Positions 16,082-25,225 are shown, counted from the stretch's first letter. The stretch is DNA of 64,000 nt from Streptomyces sp. 71268 (GCF_029392895.1 NZ_CP114200.1:7818501-7882500), one strand, 5' to 3'. Numbers and translations are program-made. Notes: a model not told the origin generated them from the letters alone.

Positions 16082-16447
16082 ATGACGGATGAGAGTGAGC
16101 AGGCCGTGCAGGCGGCCATCGACGGGGAGTTGCGGCTTCTCGATCCCGAGGTGCGTGCCTCCCCGGCCCATGTCCTGGAGCTTCTGGACCCGGAGTTCAC
16201 CGAGATCGGGGCTTCCGGACGCCGGTGGGACGTGGAGTCGATCCTCACGGTGACGAGCGGCGGCTCGGTCTCCCCAGAGTCTCCGGTCAAGGTCAGCGAG
16301 ATGTCCGGCATCGTCCTCGCTCCGGGCGTCGTTCATCTGACGTACTTCGCCGACAACCAGGGCCGTCGGGCATGGCGGAGCTCTTTGTGGCGCCTGACGG
16401 AGACGGGCTGGCGGATGTACTTCCACCAGGCCACTTTGACCGGTTGA
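16082..16447 (+). CDS. NTF2-like (SnoaL/DUF4440-type) small protein
   Basis: This 121-residue protein has the pattern of the DUF4440/NTF2-like cone fold. An N-terminal helix (EQAVQAAIDGELRLLDPEVR) is followed by LLDPEFTEIGASGRRWD and a C-terminal beta-sheet ending in WRLTETGWRMYFHQATL. Such proteins often bind small molecules or act as small hydrolases or isomerases; no specific function can be assigned. The ATG at 16,082 is preferred to an in-frame GTG two codons upstream because it gives the usual M-T-x-E start. The gene stands alone. Confidence 0.75.
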   Translation: MTDESEQAVQAAIDGELRLLDPEVRASPAHVLELLDPEFTEIGASGRRWDVESILTVTSGGSVSPESPVKVSEMSGIVLAPGVVHLTYFADNQGRRAWRSSLWRLTETGWRMYFHQATLTG

Positions 16448-17014
16448 GCGGGTAGGACTGCCGACCGGGAGGGCGGCGGTCACCCGCCGAATCGTGCGGC
16501 TTCAGCTGGCCGTGGCTGGCGCTTCCGCTCGCGCGCGGGTGCTGGCGAGGCGATAGCGCCCGCCGGGAGCCGGCGCACCGCAGCGCCTGACCGTCTGGCT
16601 GTAACCCTCGACCCGGCGGGCGCTGCAGTGGCCAGCCCGCGGAGGCCATCCCGCGGGGGCGAGGTGGTTCGCCGAGGGAGAAGGCGTCCAGCCAGGCCGG
16701 GCGTTCGCCCAGGCGCGCGCTATCCGGCGGGCGCCCCGGCCGCACCGTGGTAGCCGACGCGACACTCCGCCGGGCACAGGCTCCGGCCCGTCACCCGGTC
16801 CCGGGCGCACACACCACGTACGACCTCAGCCCGGCCCCGATCACCCCGTCGACTCAATGGCAGCGGGCGTGGGCCCGCCCGCTCCGCCCCGGGCTCCTTC
16901 TTGCCAGGGCACCGGACGCGTCCCCCGGGGGTCCTACGAGCGGAGGATGTGCCGGCTGCTTCAGCTGCAGAAATTGGGTGGACTGGCCTTGATGCACTGT
17001 GCAACGTTCCTGGC
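16448..17014. other. Intergenic stretch, nothing recognised
   Basis: High-GC sequence with open frames in several phases but no start-and-ribosome-site combination and no family motif. It contains no clear hairpin of terminator strength. Confidence 0.5.
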
Positions 17015-17839
17015 ATGCCGAGCGAGATATCCCCGTCAGAGTTCTTCGGAGCCACAGCGTCGTTGGAGTCCTTCGACGGCACCGACATCAGCTATCGACA
17101 GCTCGGCTCGGGGCCACCGGTCGTCATGGTCCACGGCTCCGGCGGTGGACTGCACTCCTGGCAGCCGGTGGCCGAGCACCTCGCCGACCAGTTCAAGCTT
17201 TGGATACCCGCCCGCCGCGGGTATGCCCCGAGCGGGCCGGGCCGATCGCCGAAACGCTTTGCCGACGAGGTGGGGGATCTTGAGGCACTGATCGCTAAGA
17301 TCGGCAGTCCCGTGCACCTGGTCGGTATGTCCTACGGAGCCTCCGTCGCCCTGCACGCTGCGGCAGCTGGACTGCCGGTTCGCTCGCTGGTGCTGTGGGA
17401 GCCACCTCTGTACGCGGCCGGCGAAGAACTGACACCTGTACTGGGCGAGTTTTCGGCGCTGACCGCGAACGGTGACCGGCGGCAAGCCGATCGGTTGCTG
17501 GCGGAGAAGGTAGCCCGCGTTCCGGCCGTGCTTCTGGACCTCATGAATGCGGGCGAGCCCGCCGATAACGAACCCGATGACGCGCCCGGTTGGCTCCGTG
17601 ACCTCGAGTCGATGGCCGCCGACTCGGTGGACGTGGAGCGCTGGTCCGCGATCAGCGTCCCAACACTGCTGATGCGGGGCGCCGACACCTGGCAGCCGAT
17701 GCCGGCGACGCTCGACCGGCTCGCGACCGCACTGCCCCACGTCACCTACACGACGTTCCCCGGCCAGATGCACTTCGCGCCCTCGGTTGTCCCCGAAGCC
17801 GTGGCGGCGGAGATCGCTCGCTTCCTGCCGCGGTCCTGA
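17015..17839 (+). CDS. Alpha/beta-hydrolase
   Basis: This 274-residue alpha/beta-hydrolase has the HG-x-GG oxyanion region (MVHGSGGGLHSWQ) and the nucleophile elbow GMSYGAS (G-x-S-x-G). The acid lies near MRGADTWQPM and the catalytic His in GQMHFAP. Such enzymes cleave esters, lactones or related bonds; the substrate is not evident. The ATG at 17,015 starts the conserved region shortly after MPSEISPSEFF. The frame is open further upstream, but that extension has no homologous character. It is an isolated gene between two relic-rich stretches. Confidence 0.85.
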   Translation: MPSEISPSEFFGATASLESFDGTDISYRQLGSGPPVVMVHGSGGGLHSWQPVAEHLADQFKLWIPARRGYAPSGPGRSPKRFADEVGDLEALIAKIGSPVHLVGMSYGASVALHAAAAGLPVRSLVLWEPPLYAAGEELTPVLGEFSALTANGDRRQADRLLAEKVARVPAVLLDLMNAGEPADNEPDDAPGWLRDLESMAADSVDVERWSAISVPTLLMRGADTWQPMPATLDRLATALPHVTYTTFPGQMHFAPSVVPEAVAAEIARFLPRS

Positions 17840-18567
17840 AGCCGTCCAGGAACCGGGGGCCAAGCTGGTCACGTCACGACCTGAGACACAGGCGGATCGC
17901 GGCGACGGTGACGGTGCCGTGTTCGGTGACCTCGCAGTCACTCAACCGGATGACCTCGCGGATGGGGCTGTCACACCGCGACCATCTCGCAGCGGCGATC
18001 GGCGCGCTGGTCCCCGGCCGGCTTGGCGCGGTTCGCGGATCTCACCTGAAGGCCATGGCGTTCAGTTCAGCCACCGTCACAGCCAGTACGGCCCCCGCAC
18101 CCTATGAGACGAGGTCACCCACGCCCACCAGCGATGAGCCGTGGCAGGCCGGTCAGCCATCGCAGACCACAAGATCATCATCATGGCGGGCACGAGAAGA
18201 CCGATCGCGACGCGACGGCACGGGACCACCGGCAAGCGGCCGACGCGGCCGGCCTTCCATGCCAGCAACGGCCCCGAACGACACCCCGGCGCACTATCGA
18301 TGGACAGGTAAACCGGCTCACACGCTCCAGCTCCCCGAACTCTTCGCGCCGGCGGACCGCACCCACGAGCCCGGGCCGCGCCACCGCTCGACCGGAACGC
18401 GCCGCGCCGCTGTCTGGGCCGCCGGCCGGCTCGACCAGGCGCCTCGCGAAGCCTGGCGCACCACATCTCCGGCCAACCCTCCCAGCCCGACGCGGTAACC
18501 GAGGAGAAGTCCACTTGTGGGGTCTGACGGAGCAGCGCCCGTGGTCGCGGTGTAGCGCGAGCGGAAG
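17840..18567. other. Non-coding or relic stretch
   Basis: No intact gene is supported. On the minus strand about 17,851-17,960 there is a short gene-like tail (IREVIRLSDCEVTEHGTVTV) without a start or recognised family. It may be the end of a lost gene. Confidence 0.4.
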
Positions 18568-18655
18568 GGGTCCATCCCAGCGCGCGGGGAGCAGTGCACG
18601 GTGCCGAGCCATCCGTCTCTCAGCTCGGGGCCATCCCCGCGCGCGGAGCAGGACT
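18568..18655 (-). CRISPR. Two decayed type I-E CRISPR-like repeats
   Basis: Two imperfect copies of the same repeat as at 14.4 and 15.7 kb, with cores at about 18,575 and 18,635, are exactly 60 nt apart. One lacks a G in the right arm. This is the third island of the same relic repeat family within 4.3 kb. Confidence 0.5.
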
Positions 18656-18730
18656 TCTTGGCGACCTTGGCGACCTTGGCGGCGGCGGCAACCCCGTGGC
18701 CGTGCCCGGCGTCGACTGACACGCACAGGT

Positions 18731-18771
18731 AAGGGGGCCTCGCGCCGGGACAACCGGCGTGAGGCCCCCTT
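18731..18771. terminator. Strong intrinsic terminator
   Basis: An 18-bp stem (18,731-18,748 with 18,754-18,771, one G-T pair) is followed by TCTCG. A short coding-like tail ending VAVPGVD-stop (18,718-18,720) lies just before it on the plus strand, so it may be the preserved 3' end of a gene otherwise lost. Confidence 0.65.
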
Positions 18772-19874
18772 TCTCGTTCTGGGTTCGTACAGTTCGAAGG
18801 GGTCCGGCAGCCGCGGCGGGCCGTCCTGGGTACCCGGGGTGGGACCCGCCTGCGTATCCGACGCGTAGTCGGCGTTGAGCGTGTCCGCTCCATCCGGCCG
18901 ACTGTTATCGCGCAGTCGCCCCCTCTACGGGCGAGACGCGTGTCACATCCGGCAAGTCCGCCGTCCGCGTTTATTGGCAAGGGTTGTCAGGTGCGCAGAG
19001 CAGCACTCTTGTCGCTTACGGCGGCCGGGCAGGTCAAGACGGTGCCAATTCGGAGAGCCGCTTGTCACTTTGAGATTCTTCGTAAGGCTGGCTCTCCTGC
19101 GTTACGCACCGGAAACTTGAAGGACATACCAGTACGGGGGCGTTGACTTACAGGTCGCAGCACGGGGGCATTGCTGCGACTTCCACAGCCGTCCAACGGA
19201 TGCCCCGTTCGGTATTCTGGGCGGGTGTTCGCGGGGGCTCGGGCGCATCGCCTCACCACACTCCTCATGCCCTTCGCACGGACGTGATATCCGTGTTCGC
19301 AACCGCCAGCACCCGGCGCTTTCAGGCCATCGCTGACTTTCCGTTGGAGTTGTGATGCAAGAACACCGCGTGAAAACCCTCACCCGGCCACCGTTTCAGA
19401 AGCGATGAACGGGCCCTCAGCATGGTGACCAGCCCGGCGTTTGAGGAATTCCGCGCGTCCGGCGGAAGCTCCGCTTAGCCGACGGCGAAAAGACGGCACC
19501 CCTACGGTGTTCGTCTCGGCCCACCCACCTGCCTTCCTTTTTCCCGCCGGTCTCTCGTCCACGCTCGGCGTCCCCAGCTTTCCCACGCCGACGGACATGT
19601 CCTGGCTCTCCGCCGCCTCATGTGCGCCCGCCCCGGATAGCGCGACCCCCGGCGGTGATCCCGGCGCCGCGCCGGACACGCTTGGGCCAGGCGGCGGCAA
19701 CCGCCTCCGCGGTCTCCCCGTCTGGCCCCTCCCGCCCGATTCGCCCAGTACCACAGCCCTTTCCACCGTCCGCGTGCGCCTCTGCTGACGCCGACGGACG
19801 CACCACCTCGTACGCGCGTCGGCCTCGCCACAGCCATCCGGCCCGGGCCGCCGCGCCGGTCAAGGAGGCCGGTC
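18772..19874. other. Gene-free stretch before the acyl/PurF operon
   Basis: About 1.1 kb without a convincing gene. Base composition is lower in GC around 18.9-19.4 kb. The promoter of the operon starting at 19,875 should lie in the last part; I could not define its elements. Confidence 0.5.
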
Positions 19875-20756
19875 ATGACCACCCAGCAAGCCACCGCACA
19901 GCTGTCCGATGTCCAGGACCGCGTGCTCGACGACGTCCTCGTCGGCATGCCGTACAACAGCGCGTCCCAATTCCACGAGTACTACGGCACCCGGGCCGCC
20001 CCCGAACGGTTCGGCGCCTCCTGCGCGTGGCAGTCGTTCGCCGCGGGCCACGCGGTCGCCGAACGCACCGGGGTCGAGGCCGACTACCTCATAGACGGCC
20101 GCCATGTGGCGGCCGTCTACCGCGATCCGGAGTGCGTCACGCTGCTCGACCCGTACCTGCTGCACCAGCGCCCGCCGCGCCTGGAACGCGCGGCGGCCGT
20201 CGACGGCGAGGTGCGGGTCACGGTCGACGCGTACCCGCTCCGCGTCCGGGCAGACGGCTCGCCCGCGCCCGCCCGGATGCGGGCGACCTGGCTGCTCGAC
20301 GACGACTCGATACGCCTGGACTACGTGCGGTACAGCCCGCGGCGCGGCCACAACGTCCTGTCGCGTTCGTTCACGCTGCGGCCCGACGTCCGGCTCGCCG
20401 CCGTACCGCCACCCGCCGAATGGGTCAGGCCGCTGCTCGTCCACCCCGAACAGCACAGCGTCTCGGTGCGCGTCGTCCACCCCGACACCCGGCGGATGGC
20501 GGAGCTGATCCTGCCGTTGGCACGGGCGCACGGCGGGGCGGCCGCCGGGGCCTCCGCGCTGGTGACCAAGGACAACCAGGGCGTGGTCAGCGCGTACGGC
20601 AGCGCTGCCTTCCAGCGGGACGCCGAGCTGGTGGCCGACGCGGTCCAAGCCACGGAGGCGGACGTCACCGCGTTCCTGCTGGAGGCTGCCGCGATCCACC
20701 GAGCCGTGGCCCCCGCCGGACTCGAACTGGCCGCGTACTCCCTGGAGGACGAATGA
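19875..20756 (+). CDS. Unknown protein with a Cys-His-Asp arrangement, putative ACP-dependent acyltransferase
   Basis: I do not recognise this 293-residue protein as a named family. It shows an ordered Cys50 (FGASCAWQSF), His77 (IDGRHVAAVY) and Asp92 (LLDPYLLHQ). That order resembles papain-like/arylamine N-acetyltransferase-type triads, and BtrH, which moves an acyl group from a carrier protein to an amine. A beta-rich second half follows (MRATWLLDDDSIRLDYVRYS). Start: AAGGAGG ends 6 nt before the ATG. It is the first gene of a tightly overlapping five-gene operon (ATGA junction with the next). An acyl-AMP ligase and a carrier protein close that operon, so acyl transfer to an amine is a plausible but unproven role. 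Confidence 0.6.
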   Translation: MTTQQATAQLSDVQDRVLDDVLVGMPYNSASQFHEYYGTRAAPERFGASCAWQSFAAGHAVAERTGVEADYLIDGRHVAAVYRDPECVTLLDPYLLHQRPPRLERAAAVDGEVRVTVDAYPLRVRADGSPAPARMRATWLLDDDSIRLDYVRYSPRRGHNVLSRSFTLRPDVRLAAVPPPAEWVRPLLVHPEQHSVSVRVVHPDTRRMAELILPLARAHGGAAAGASALVTKDNQGVVSAYGSAAFQRDAELVADAVQATEADVTAFLLEAAAIHRAVAPAGLELAAYSLEDE

Positions 20757-21298
20757 CCGCGCCACCCGCCGCACGCCGCCAAGCCCGCTCGTTCTTCCTC
20801 GCCGGGACCATGCAGGGCGCCCGCCCCGGCGCGCACGTCACCGATCAGTCGTACCGCGCGGCACTGACAGCCGCCATCACCGAGCGCAGGCCGGACGCGC
20901 TGGTCCACGACCCCGGGGTGATGATGCGCGACTGGCTCGCCGGGCATCCGGCCGACGTACGCGCCGCCCACGCGGCCCTCGCCGCACGGCAGACCATCCA
21001 CCGCCGCGAACTCGGCCCGGAACTCATCGAGCTGACCGACCTGTTCCACCAGCTCACCCAGCTCGCGGCGGACAGCGACGTCTGCGTGGCGTGGCTGCCG
21101 GGGCACGAGCCGAGCATGGGAACGGCCGCCGAGATGCTGTCCGCCTACCGTGCCAGGACCACCGTCGTCACCATCACCGAGATGCGGCAGAACCTCGCCG
21201 TGCTGTCCTGCTCGACCCTCATCCTGCCGGACCTGGACGCCTTCACCGCGTGGCTCGACAACGCCGGTGACGCCAGTGCCGTCGGTGACGCCCCATGA
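20753..21298 (+). CDS. Nucleoside 2-deoxyribosyltransferase-like protein
   Basis: This 181-residue protein has the opening FFLAGTMQG typical of the nucleoside deoxyribosyltransferase/nucleotide N-glycosidase fold. HDPGVMMRDW and SDVCVAWLPGHEPSMGTAAE follow, where Glu127 sits at the place of the catalytic nucleophile in the family's 'D-x-GT-x-x-E' motif. Here the motif begins HEPSMGT rather than D-SGT, so the chemistry may differ. Relatives such as MilB/BcmB hydrolyse CMP or related nucleotides in nucleoside-antibiotic pathways. It overlaps its neighbours on both sides (ATGA). Beside a PurF-like enzyme, it may cleave or exchange an N-ribosyl bond. Confidence 0.65.
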   Translation: MTAPPAARRQARSFFLAGTMQGARPGAHVTDQSYRAALTAAITERRPDALVHDPGVMMRDWLAGHPADVRAAHAALAARQTIHRRELGPELIELTDLFHQLTQLAADSDVCVAWLPGHEPSMGTAAEMLSAYRARTTVVTITEMRQNLAVLSCSTLILPDLDAFTAWLDNAGDASAVGDAP

Positions 21299-22770
21299 GC
21301 GACGGGCCCACCGCGGACAAGCCGCGCGAGGCGTGCGGAGTCGCCGGAGCCCGCGGGCCGACGGGCCGGCACGCGGACCTGGTGCGCGAACTGCTGCTCG
21401 CGCTCCAGCACCGGGGCCAGGAGACGGCCGGCATCGCCGTGGGCACGGGCGACTCCCTCGTCGCCCAGCATGGCGCCGGGCTGGTGGCCGAAGCACTCGC
21501 CGACATCACCGCCCTGCCCTCGGGACCGCTGGCCGTCGGCCATGTCCGCTACTCCACCGACGGCGCGCGGGGCGGTCTGGCCGGAGCGCAGCCCATCGTG
21601 CTGCCCGGGCGCGCACTGGCCGTCGCGCACAACGGCACCCTCGTCAACAGCCGCCCGGACCCCCGCGCGCCGGGCCCGGGGCACGGGTCTGGAACGACCG
21701 ACAGCGAGCACCTCGCCCACCTCCTGGCCGACGAGACGGCGGCCACCGGCGGCGATCTGCACGCCGCCCTGCACACAGTGCTCCCCCGGCTGGAGGGCGC
21801 GTACGCGCTCGTCCTGTCGGACGGCCAGGAACTGATCGGCGTGCGCGACCCGCACGGCTTCCGGCCGCTCGCCCTCGGGATGCTCGGTGACACCTGGCTG
21901 CTGGCCTCGGAGACGGCCGCCATCACCGCCGTGGGCGGTGACGTCGTCCGCGAGCTGGAGCCTGGCGAGGTGCTGGCCATCGGCGCCCGGGGCAGCCGCA
22001 GTTCCCGGCTGGCCGCGCCCGACGCCAAGACGGCGGCCTGCCTGTTCGAGTACGTGTACTTCGCCCGGCCCGACTCCGAGCTGTCGGGCCGCAGCGTCTA
22101 CCGGTCCCGTTACCGGGCCGGGCAGGCACTGGCCGACTACGCCCCGCCGCCGCCCCGGCGCGGAGCCGAGCCGCCGGTGGTGGTCGCCACGCCCGATTCG
22201 GCCCGGGTGGCCGCGGACGGCTACGCCCAGCGCGCCCAACTGAGCACCGTGCAGGGCCTGTCGCGCTCCGGGGCGACCGGGCGCAGCTTCATCGAACGTG
22301 ACCAGCGCTCCCGGGAGGCGCTGGTCCGCAGGAAGCTCTCCCCGGTCCCCGCCGCGGTCGCCGGGCGGCAGGTGGTGCTCGTGGACGACTCGCTCGTCCG
22401 CGGCACCACGATGCGTACCGTAGCGGGAATGCTGCGCCGGGCCGGGGCCGCCGAGATTCATCTGCGCATCGCCTCGCCGCCGTACCGCTGGCCGTGTTTC
22501 TACGGCATCGACACCGGCGACCCCGCCGAACTGCTCGCCGCCCGGCTGCCGGTCAGCGCGATCGCCGGGCAGCTCGACTGCGACACGGTGGCCTTCCTGC
22601 CGCTCGACCGGCTGATCGCCGCGACGGGCGGGGACCCCGGTAACTACTGCGCCGCGTGCCTCACCGGCCGCTACCCGACCGCTGTTCCCGCCTCCCCCGT
22701 CAGTCTGCCGCTCCCTGCCGTGCGGCCGGACTCCGACTCCGCCCTCGCGTTCCCAGGACGTGCCGAATGA
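21295..22770 (+). CDS. PurF-like glutamine phosphoribosylpyrophosphate amidotransferase (pathway paralogue)
   Basis: This 491-residue protein resembles amidophosphoribosyltransferase, which makes 5-phosphoribosylamine from PRPP and glutamine. Cys14 in EACGVAG follows a 13-residue propeptide-like N-terminus and would be the Ntn nucleophile. LALQHRGQETAGI and SGTTDSEHLAHLL match the glutaminase domain. The PRPP site LVDDSLVRGTT is intact near residue 360. Cysteines at ACLFEYVYF, YRWPCFYGID and GNYCAACL match the Fe-S ligands of Bacillus-type PurF. No purine-pathway gene is adjacent. It is translationally coupled to a glycosyl-bond enzyme and followed by an acyl ligase, so I regard it as a specialised paralogue rather than the housekeeping PurF. 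Confidence 0.85.
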   Translation: MSDGPTADKPREACGVAGARGPTGRHADLVRELLLALQHRGQETAGIAVGTGDSLVAQHGAGLVAEALADITALPSGPLAVGHVRYSTDGARGGLAGAQPIVLPGRALAVAHNGTLVNSRPDPRAPGPGHGSGTTDSEHLAHLLADETAATGGDLHAALHTVLPRLEGAYALVLSDGQELIGVRDPHGFRPLALGMLGDTWLLASETAAITAVGGDVVRELEPGEVLAIGARGSRSSRLAAPDAKTAACLFEYVYFARPDSELSGRSVYRSRYRAGQALADYAPPPPRRGAEPPVVVATPDSARVAADGYAQRAQLSTVQGLSRSGATGRSFIERDQRSREALVRRKLSPVPAAVAGRQVVLVDDSLVRGTTMRTVAGMLRRAGAAEIHLRIASPPYRWPCFYGIDTGDPAELLAARLPVSAIAGQLDCDTVAFLPLDRLIAATGGDPGNYCAACLTGRYPTAVPASPVSLPLPAVRPDSDSALAFPGRAE

Positions 22771-22783
22771 GGAGAACACCAGC

Positions 22784-24643
22784 GTGAACACCGCACCTTC
22801 ACCGGCGGCGCGGGCGTCCGGCCACCGCGACGCCCGTCCGTTAGACGCCCGTACGATCGTTGAGGCACTGCTGATCCGCGCCACGGGGCCGCACGCCGAC
22901 GAACCGCTGCTGACCGCACTGGACGCGGGCGGCGAACCCGTCGAGCGGCTGACAGCGGCCGGGCTCGACACACGGGCCAGGGCGGTGGCGGCCGCACTGC
23001 TGGCGGTGGGCGGCGTGGGAGACCGGGTGATCGTGCCGGCCATGCCCGGCCTCGACTTCCACGTGGGCTTCGTCGGCTGCCTGTACGCGGGAATGATCGC
23101 CGTGCCCGTCCCCGCCTTCCGTGCCTCCGCCACCCGTGGGTCGGCGCGCGCCGACCGGCTGTCGGCCATCTGCGGGGACTGCGCCCCGTGCGCCGTGCTG
23201 GTGTCCTCCCCGGAGGCGGCCGAGGCGGCGGACCCAGACCGACTGCCCTCGGTGGCCTGGGTCGCCATACGGGAGGCCGCCGGGCCCACGCAAGCCGCGG
23301 AATCCGCAGAAGCCGCGGCCACCCCGGCATTGCCCGACCCCGCCGCCCTCGACCCGGACACAACGGCCCTGTTGCAGTACACCTCGGGATCGACCGGTGA
23401 CCCGCGCGGCGTCATCGTCGGCCACGGCAACCTGGTGGCCAACCAGACCGCGATGCGCGACCGGTGCGAGGTCGGGCCGGCCACCACGATCGTGTCCTGG
23501 CTGCCGTGCTTCCACGACATGGGACTGTGCACCGCCGTCGTGCTGCCCCTGGTGTCCGGGGCGCGCACCGTGAGCATCGAACCGGCGGCCTTCGTCCGTG
23601 ACCCCCGGGTGTGGCTGCGGGCCATCGCCGGCGAGGACGACGTGTTCACCGCCGCCCCCGACTTCGCGTACGACCTGTGCGTCAACCGCGTTTCCGCGGA
23701 GGAACGCGCGGCCATCGACCTGACGTCCTGGCGGGTGGCGATCAACGGCTCCGAGCCGGTACGCGCCGCGACCCAGCGCCGGTTCGCCACCGCCTTCGAG
23801 GCGAGTTCCTTCCGCGCCGCGGCGTTCTCGCCCGGGTTCGGCCTCGCCGAGTGCACCCTCGGGGTGAGCCTCAGCCCGTCGCTGGTCCCGACGGTGGTCG
23901 CGCACTACGACCGGGACGCGCTCGCCGAGGGCAAGGCGGTCCCCGTGGCCCCGTCCGACGACGGCGTCGAACTCGTCGGCTGCGGCCCGGCACTGGAGCG
24001 TACGGACATCCGCATCGTCGATCCGCACACCCGCAGCGCGCTGCCCGAAGGGGGCGTCGGCGAGATCTGGGTGCACGCGCCGGGAAACTGCCGGGGCTAC
24101 TGGGGCCGGGCGCGGGAGTCCGAGGAGGTCTTCGCCGCCCGGATCGAGGGCGCGGACCCCGAAGCGGTCTTCGTGCGCACGGGCGACCTCGGTTTCCTGG
24201 AGGACGGTGAGCTATTCATCACCGGGCGGATCAAGGACCTGCTGATCATCGGCGGGGAGAACTACTTCCCGCAGGACGCCGAGGCGGTGGCCACCCAGGC
24301 GCACCCCGCGTTCGCCCATCAGCGCGCCGCCGCCTGGTCGCGCGGCGCGGACGACCGTGAGGTGGCCGTGGTGGTGGAGACCACCGAGCGCGACCCGGAG
24401 CGGCTGGCCGTGGCACTGCGCGCCGCCGGGATCGCCGTGGCCAAGGCGATCCCGGCCACGATCACGATGTACGCGGTGGCCCGCAACAAGATTCCACGCA
24501 CCACCAGCGGCAAGGTCCGGCGCCGTGAGTGCGGCCGGCAGACAAGGGCGGGACAACTGACGCCGCTCGGCCAGTGGTCCAGCACAGCGCAGGTGGTCCA
24601 GCAGAAAGCAGAGGGGGACACATCGTGGGGGCAACACCGGTGA
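22784..24643 (+). CDS. Fatty-acyl-AMP ligase (FAAL-type acyl-activating enzyme)
   Basis: This 619-residue ANL enzyme has the P-loop YTSGSTGDPRGV (about residues 199-210), VSWLPCFHDMGLC and AAPDFAYDLCVNRVS, which are characteristic of FAALs. INGSEPVRA, FGLAECTLG and TGDLGFLEDGELFITGR follow, then IGGENYFPQD, and the C-terminal catalytic Lys is in TTSGKVRRRE. FAALs form an acyl-adenylate and pass the acyl group to a carrier protein rather than to CoA. The GTG at 22,784 has GGAG 9 nt upstream; an in-frame ATG at 22,760 lies inside the previous gene and is less likely. The carrier protein gene overlaps its 3' end, giving an obvious partner. Confidence 0.88.
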   Translation: MNTAPSPAARASGHRDARPLDARTIVEALLIRATGPHADEPLLTALDAGGEPVERLTAAGLDTRARAVAAALLAVGGVGDRVIVPAMPGLDFHVGFVGCLYAGMIAVPVPAFRASATRGSARADRLSAICGDCAPCAVLVSSPEAAEAADPDRLPSVAWVAIREAAGPTQAAESAEAAATPALPDPAALDPDTTALLQYTSGSTGDPRGVIVGHGNLVANQTAMRDRCEVGPATTIVSWLPCFHDMGLCTAVVLPLVSGARTVSIEPAAFVRDPRVWLRAIAGEDDVFTAAPDFAYDLCVNRVSAEERAAIDLTSWRVAINGSEPVRAATQRRFATAFEASSFRAAAFSPGFGLAECTLGVSLSPSLVPTVVAHYDRDALAEGKAVPVAPSDDGVELVGCGPALERTDIRIVDPHTRSALPEGGVGEIWVHAPGNCRGYWGRARESEEVFAARIEGADPEAVFVRTGDLGFLEDGELFITGRIKDLLIIGGENYFPQDAEAVATQAHPAFAHQRAAAWSRGADDREVAVVVETTERDPERLAVALRAAGIAVAKAIPATITMYAVARNKIPRTTSGKVRRRECGRQTRAGQLTPLGQWSSTAQVVQQKAEGDTSWGQHR

Positions 24644-24915
24644 TCACGGTGGACCGTGCCGTCGAGCGGTTGCGGAGGCTGCTCGCCGACACGGTGGAGA
24701 TGGAGGTGGGGTCGGTGGACCCCGAACTCCCGCTGAGCGCGTTCGGCATCGACTCGGTCAACGGCACGGTGCTGATCAACGACCTGGAGCGGTGGTCCGG
24801 GGTGACCCTGAGCCGCGATCTCCTGGTCGGCGAGCTCACGGTCGTCGAACTGGCCCAGGAGCTCATGGAGGCACTGGGGCGAGGCACCGAGGCCACCTCA
24901 CAGCCCTCGGCCTGA
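24625..24915 (+). CDS. Acyl carrier protein
   Basis: This 96-residue carrier protein has the phosphopantetheine attachment site GIDSVNG (Ser44). It sits after PELPLSAF and before LINDLERWSGVTLSRDLL, the usual helix II-III layout. It would carry the acyl group loaded by the FAAL just upstream. The GTG start lies inside the last codons of that gene, with GAGGGGG 7-13 nt upstream, showing translational coupling. It is the last gene of the operon and is followed at once by a terminator. Confidence 0.9.
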   Translation: MGATPVITVDRAVERLRRLLADTVEMEVGSVDPELPLSAFGIDSVNGTVLINDLERWSGVTLSRDLLVGELTVVELAQELMEALGRGTEATSQPSA

Positions 24916-24916
24916 C

Positions 24917-24958
24917 GCCTTGCCGGCTCCGCCCCCGGGTGGGTGGAGCCGGCAAGGC
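24917..24958 (+). terminator. Terminator of the five-gene acyl/PurF operon
   Basis: A perfect 14-bp inverted repeat (24,917-24,930 with 24,945-24,958) begins 1 nt after the ACP stop. Confidence 0.75.
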
Positions 24959-25225
24959 CGCTGCCTCTCCGGCGGCGCGTACGGACCGGCACGGCGGTAC
25001 GTGACCGGCGCGGGCAGCGGAGCGGGAGTGGTGGCGCGCGGGGCAAGGAGCGGTCATGACAGCGCGGCTATTGCAGCCGGGCGCTGCGCCGCAGGCGGAT
25101 CTCCCGGCCGCACCGCTCGCGCCCAGGAGCCCGGCCATCTCCAGTCACCAGATGGCGGTCACCCCGCGTCCGTACGATCTGTGGGAACCGAGCCGACCCT
25201 CCCACGTCCACCGGTGATGGTTGTT

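Noticed and set aside
17851..17960. Minus-strand coding-like segment ending VTVAAIRLCLRS
   Set aside because: No start codon, no ribosome site and no recognised family.
14366..18655. A functional CRISPR-Cas locus
   Set aside because: Repeats differ from each other, spacing is irregular, and there are no cas genes in the window.
18655..18720. Short coding-like tail (GDLGDLGGGGNPVAVPGVD) before the 18.73-kb terminator
   Set aside because: No start or upstream domain; noted only as a possible 3' remnant.
21295..22770. Housekeeping purF
   Set aside because: Motifs are those of PurF, but there is no adjacent purine gene and it sits inside a tightly overlapping specialised operon; a genome-wide search for a second purF would settle this.
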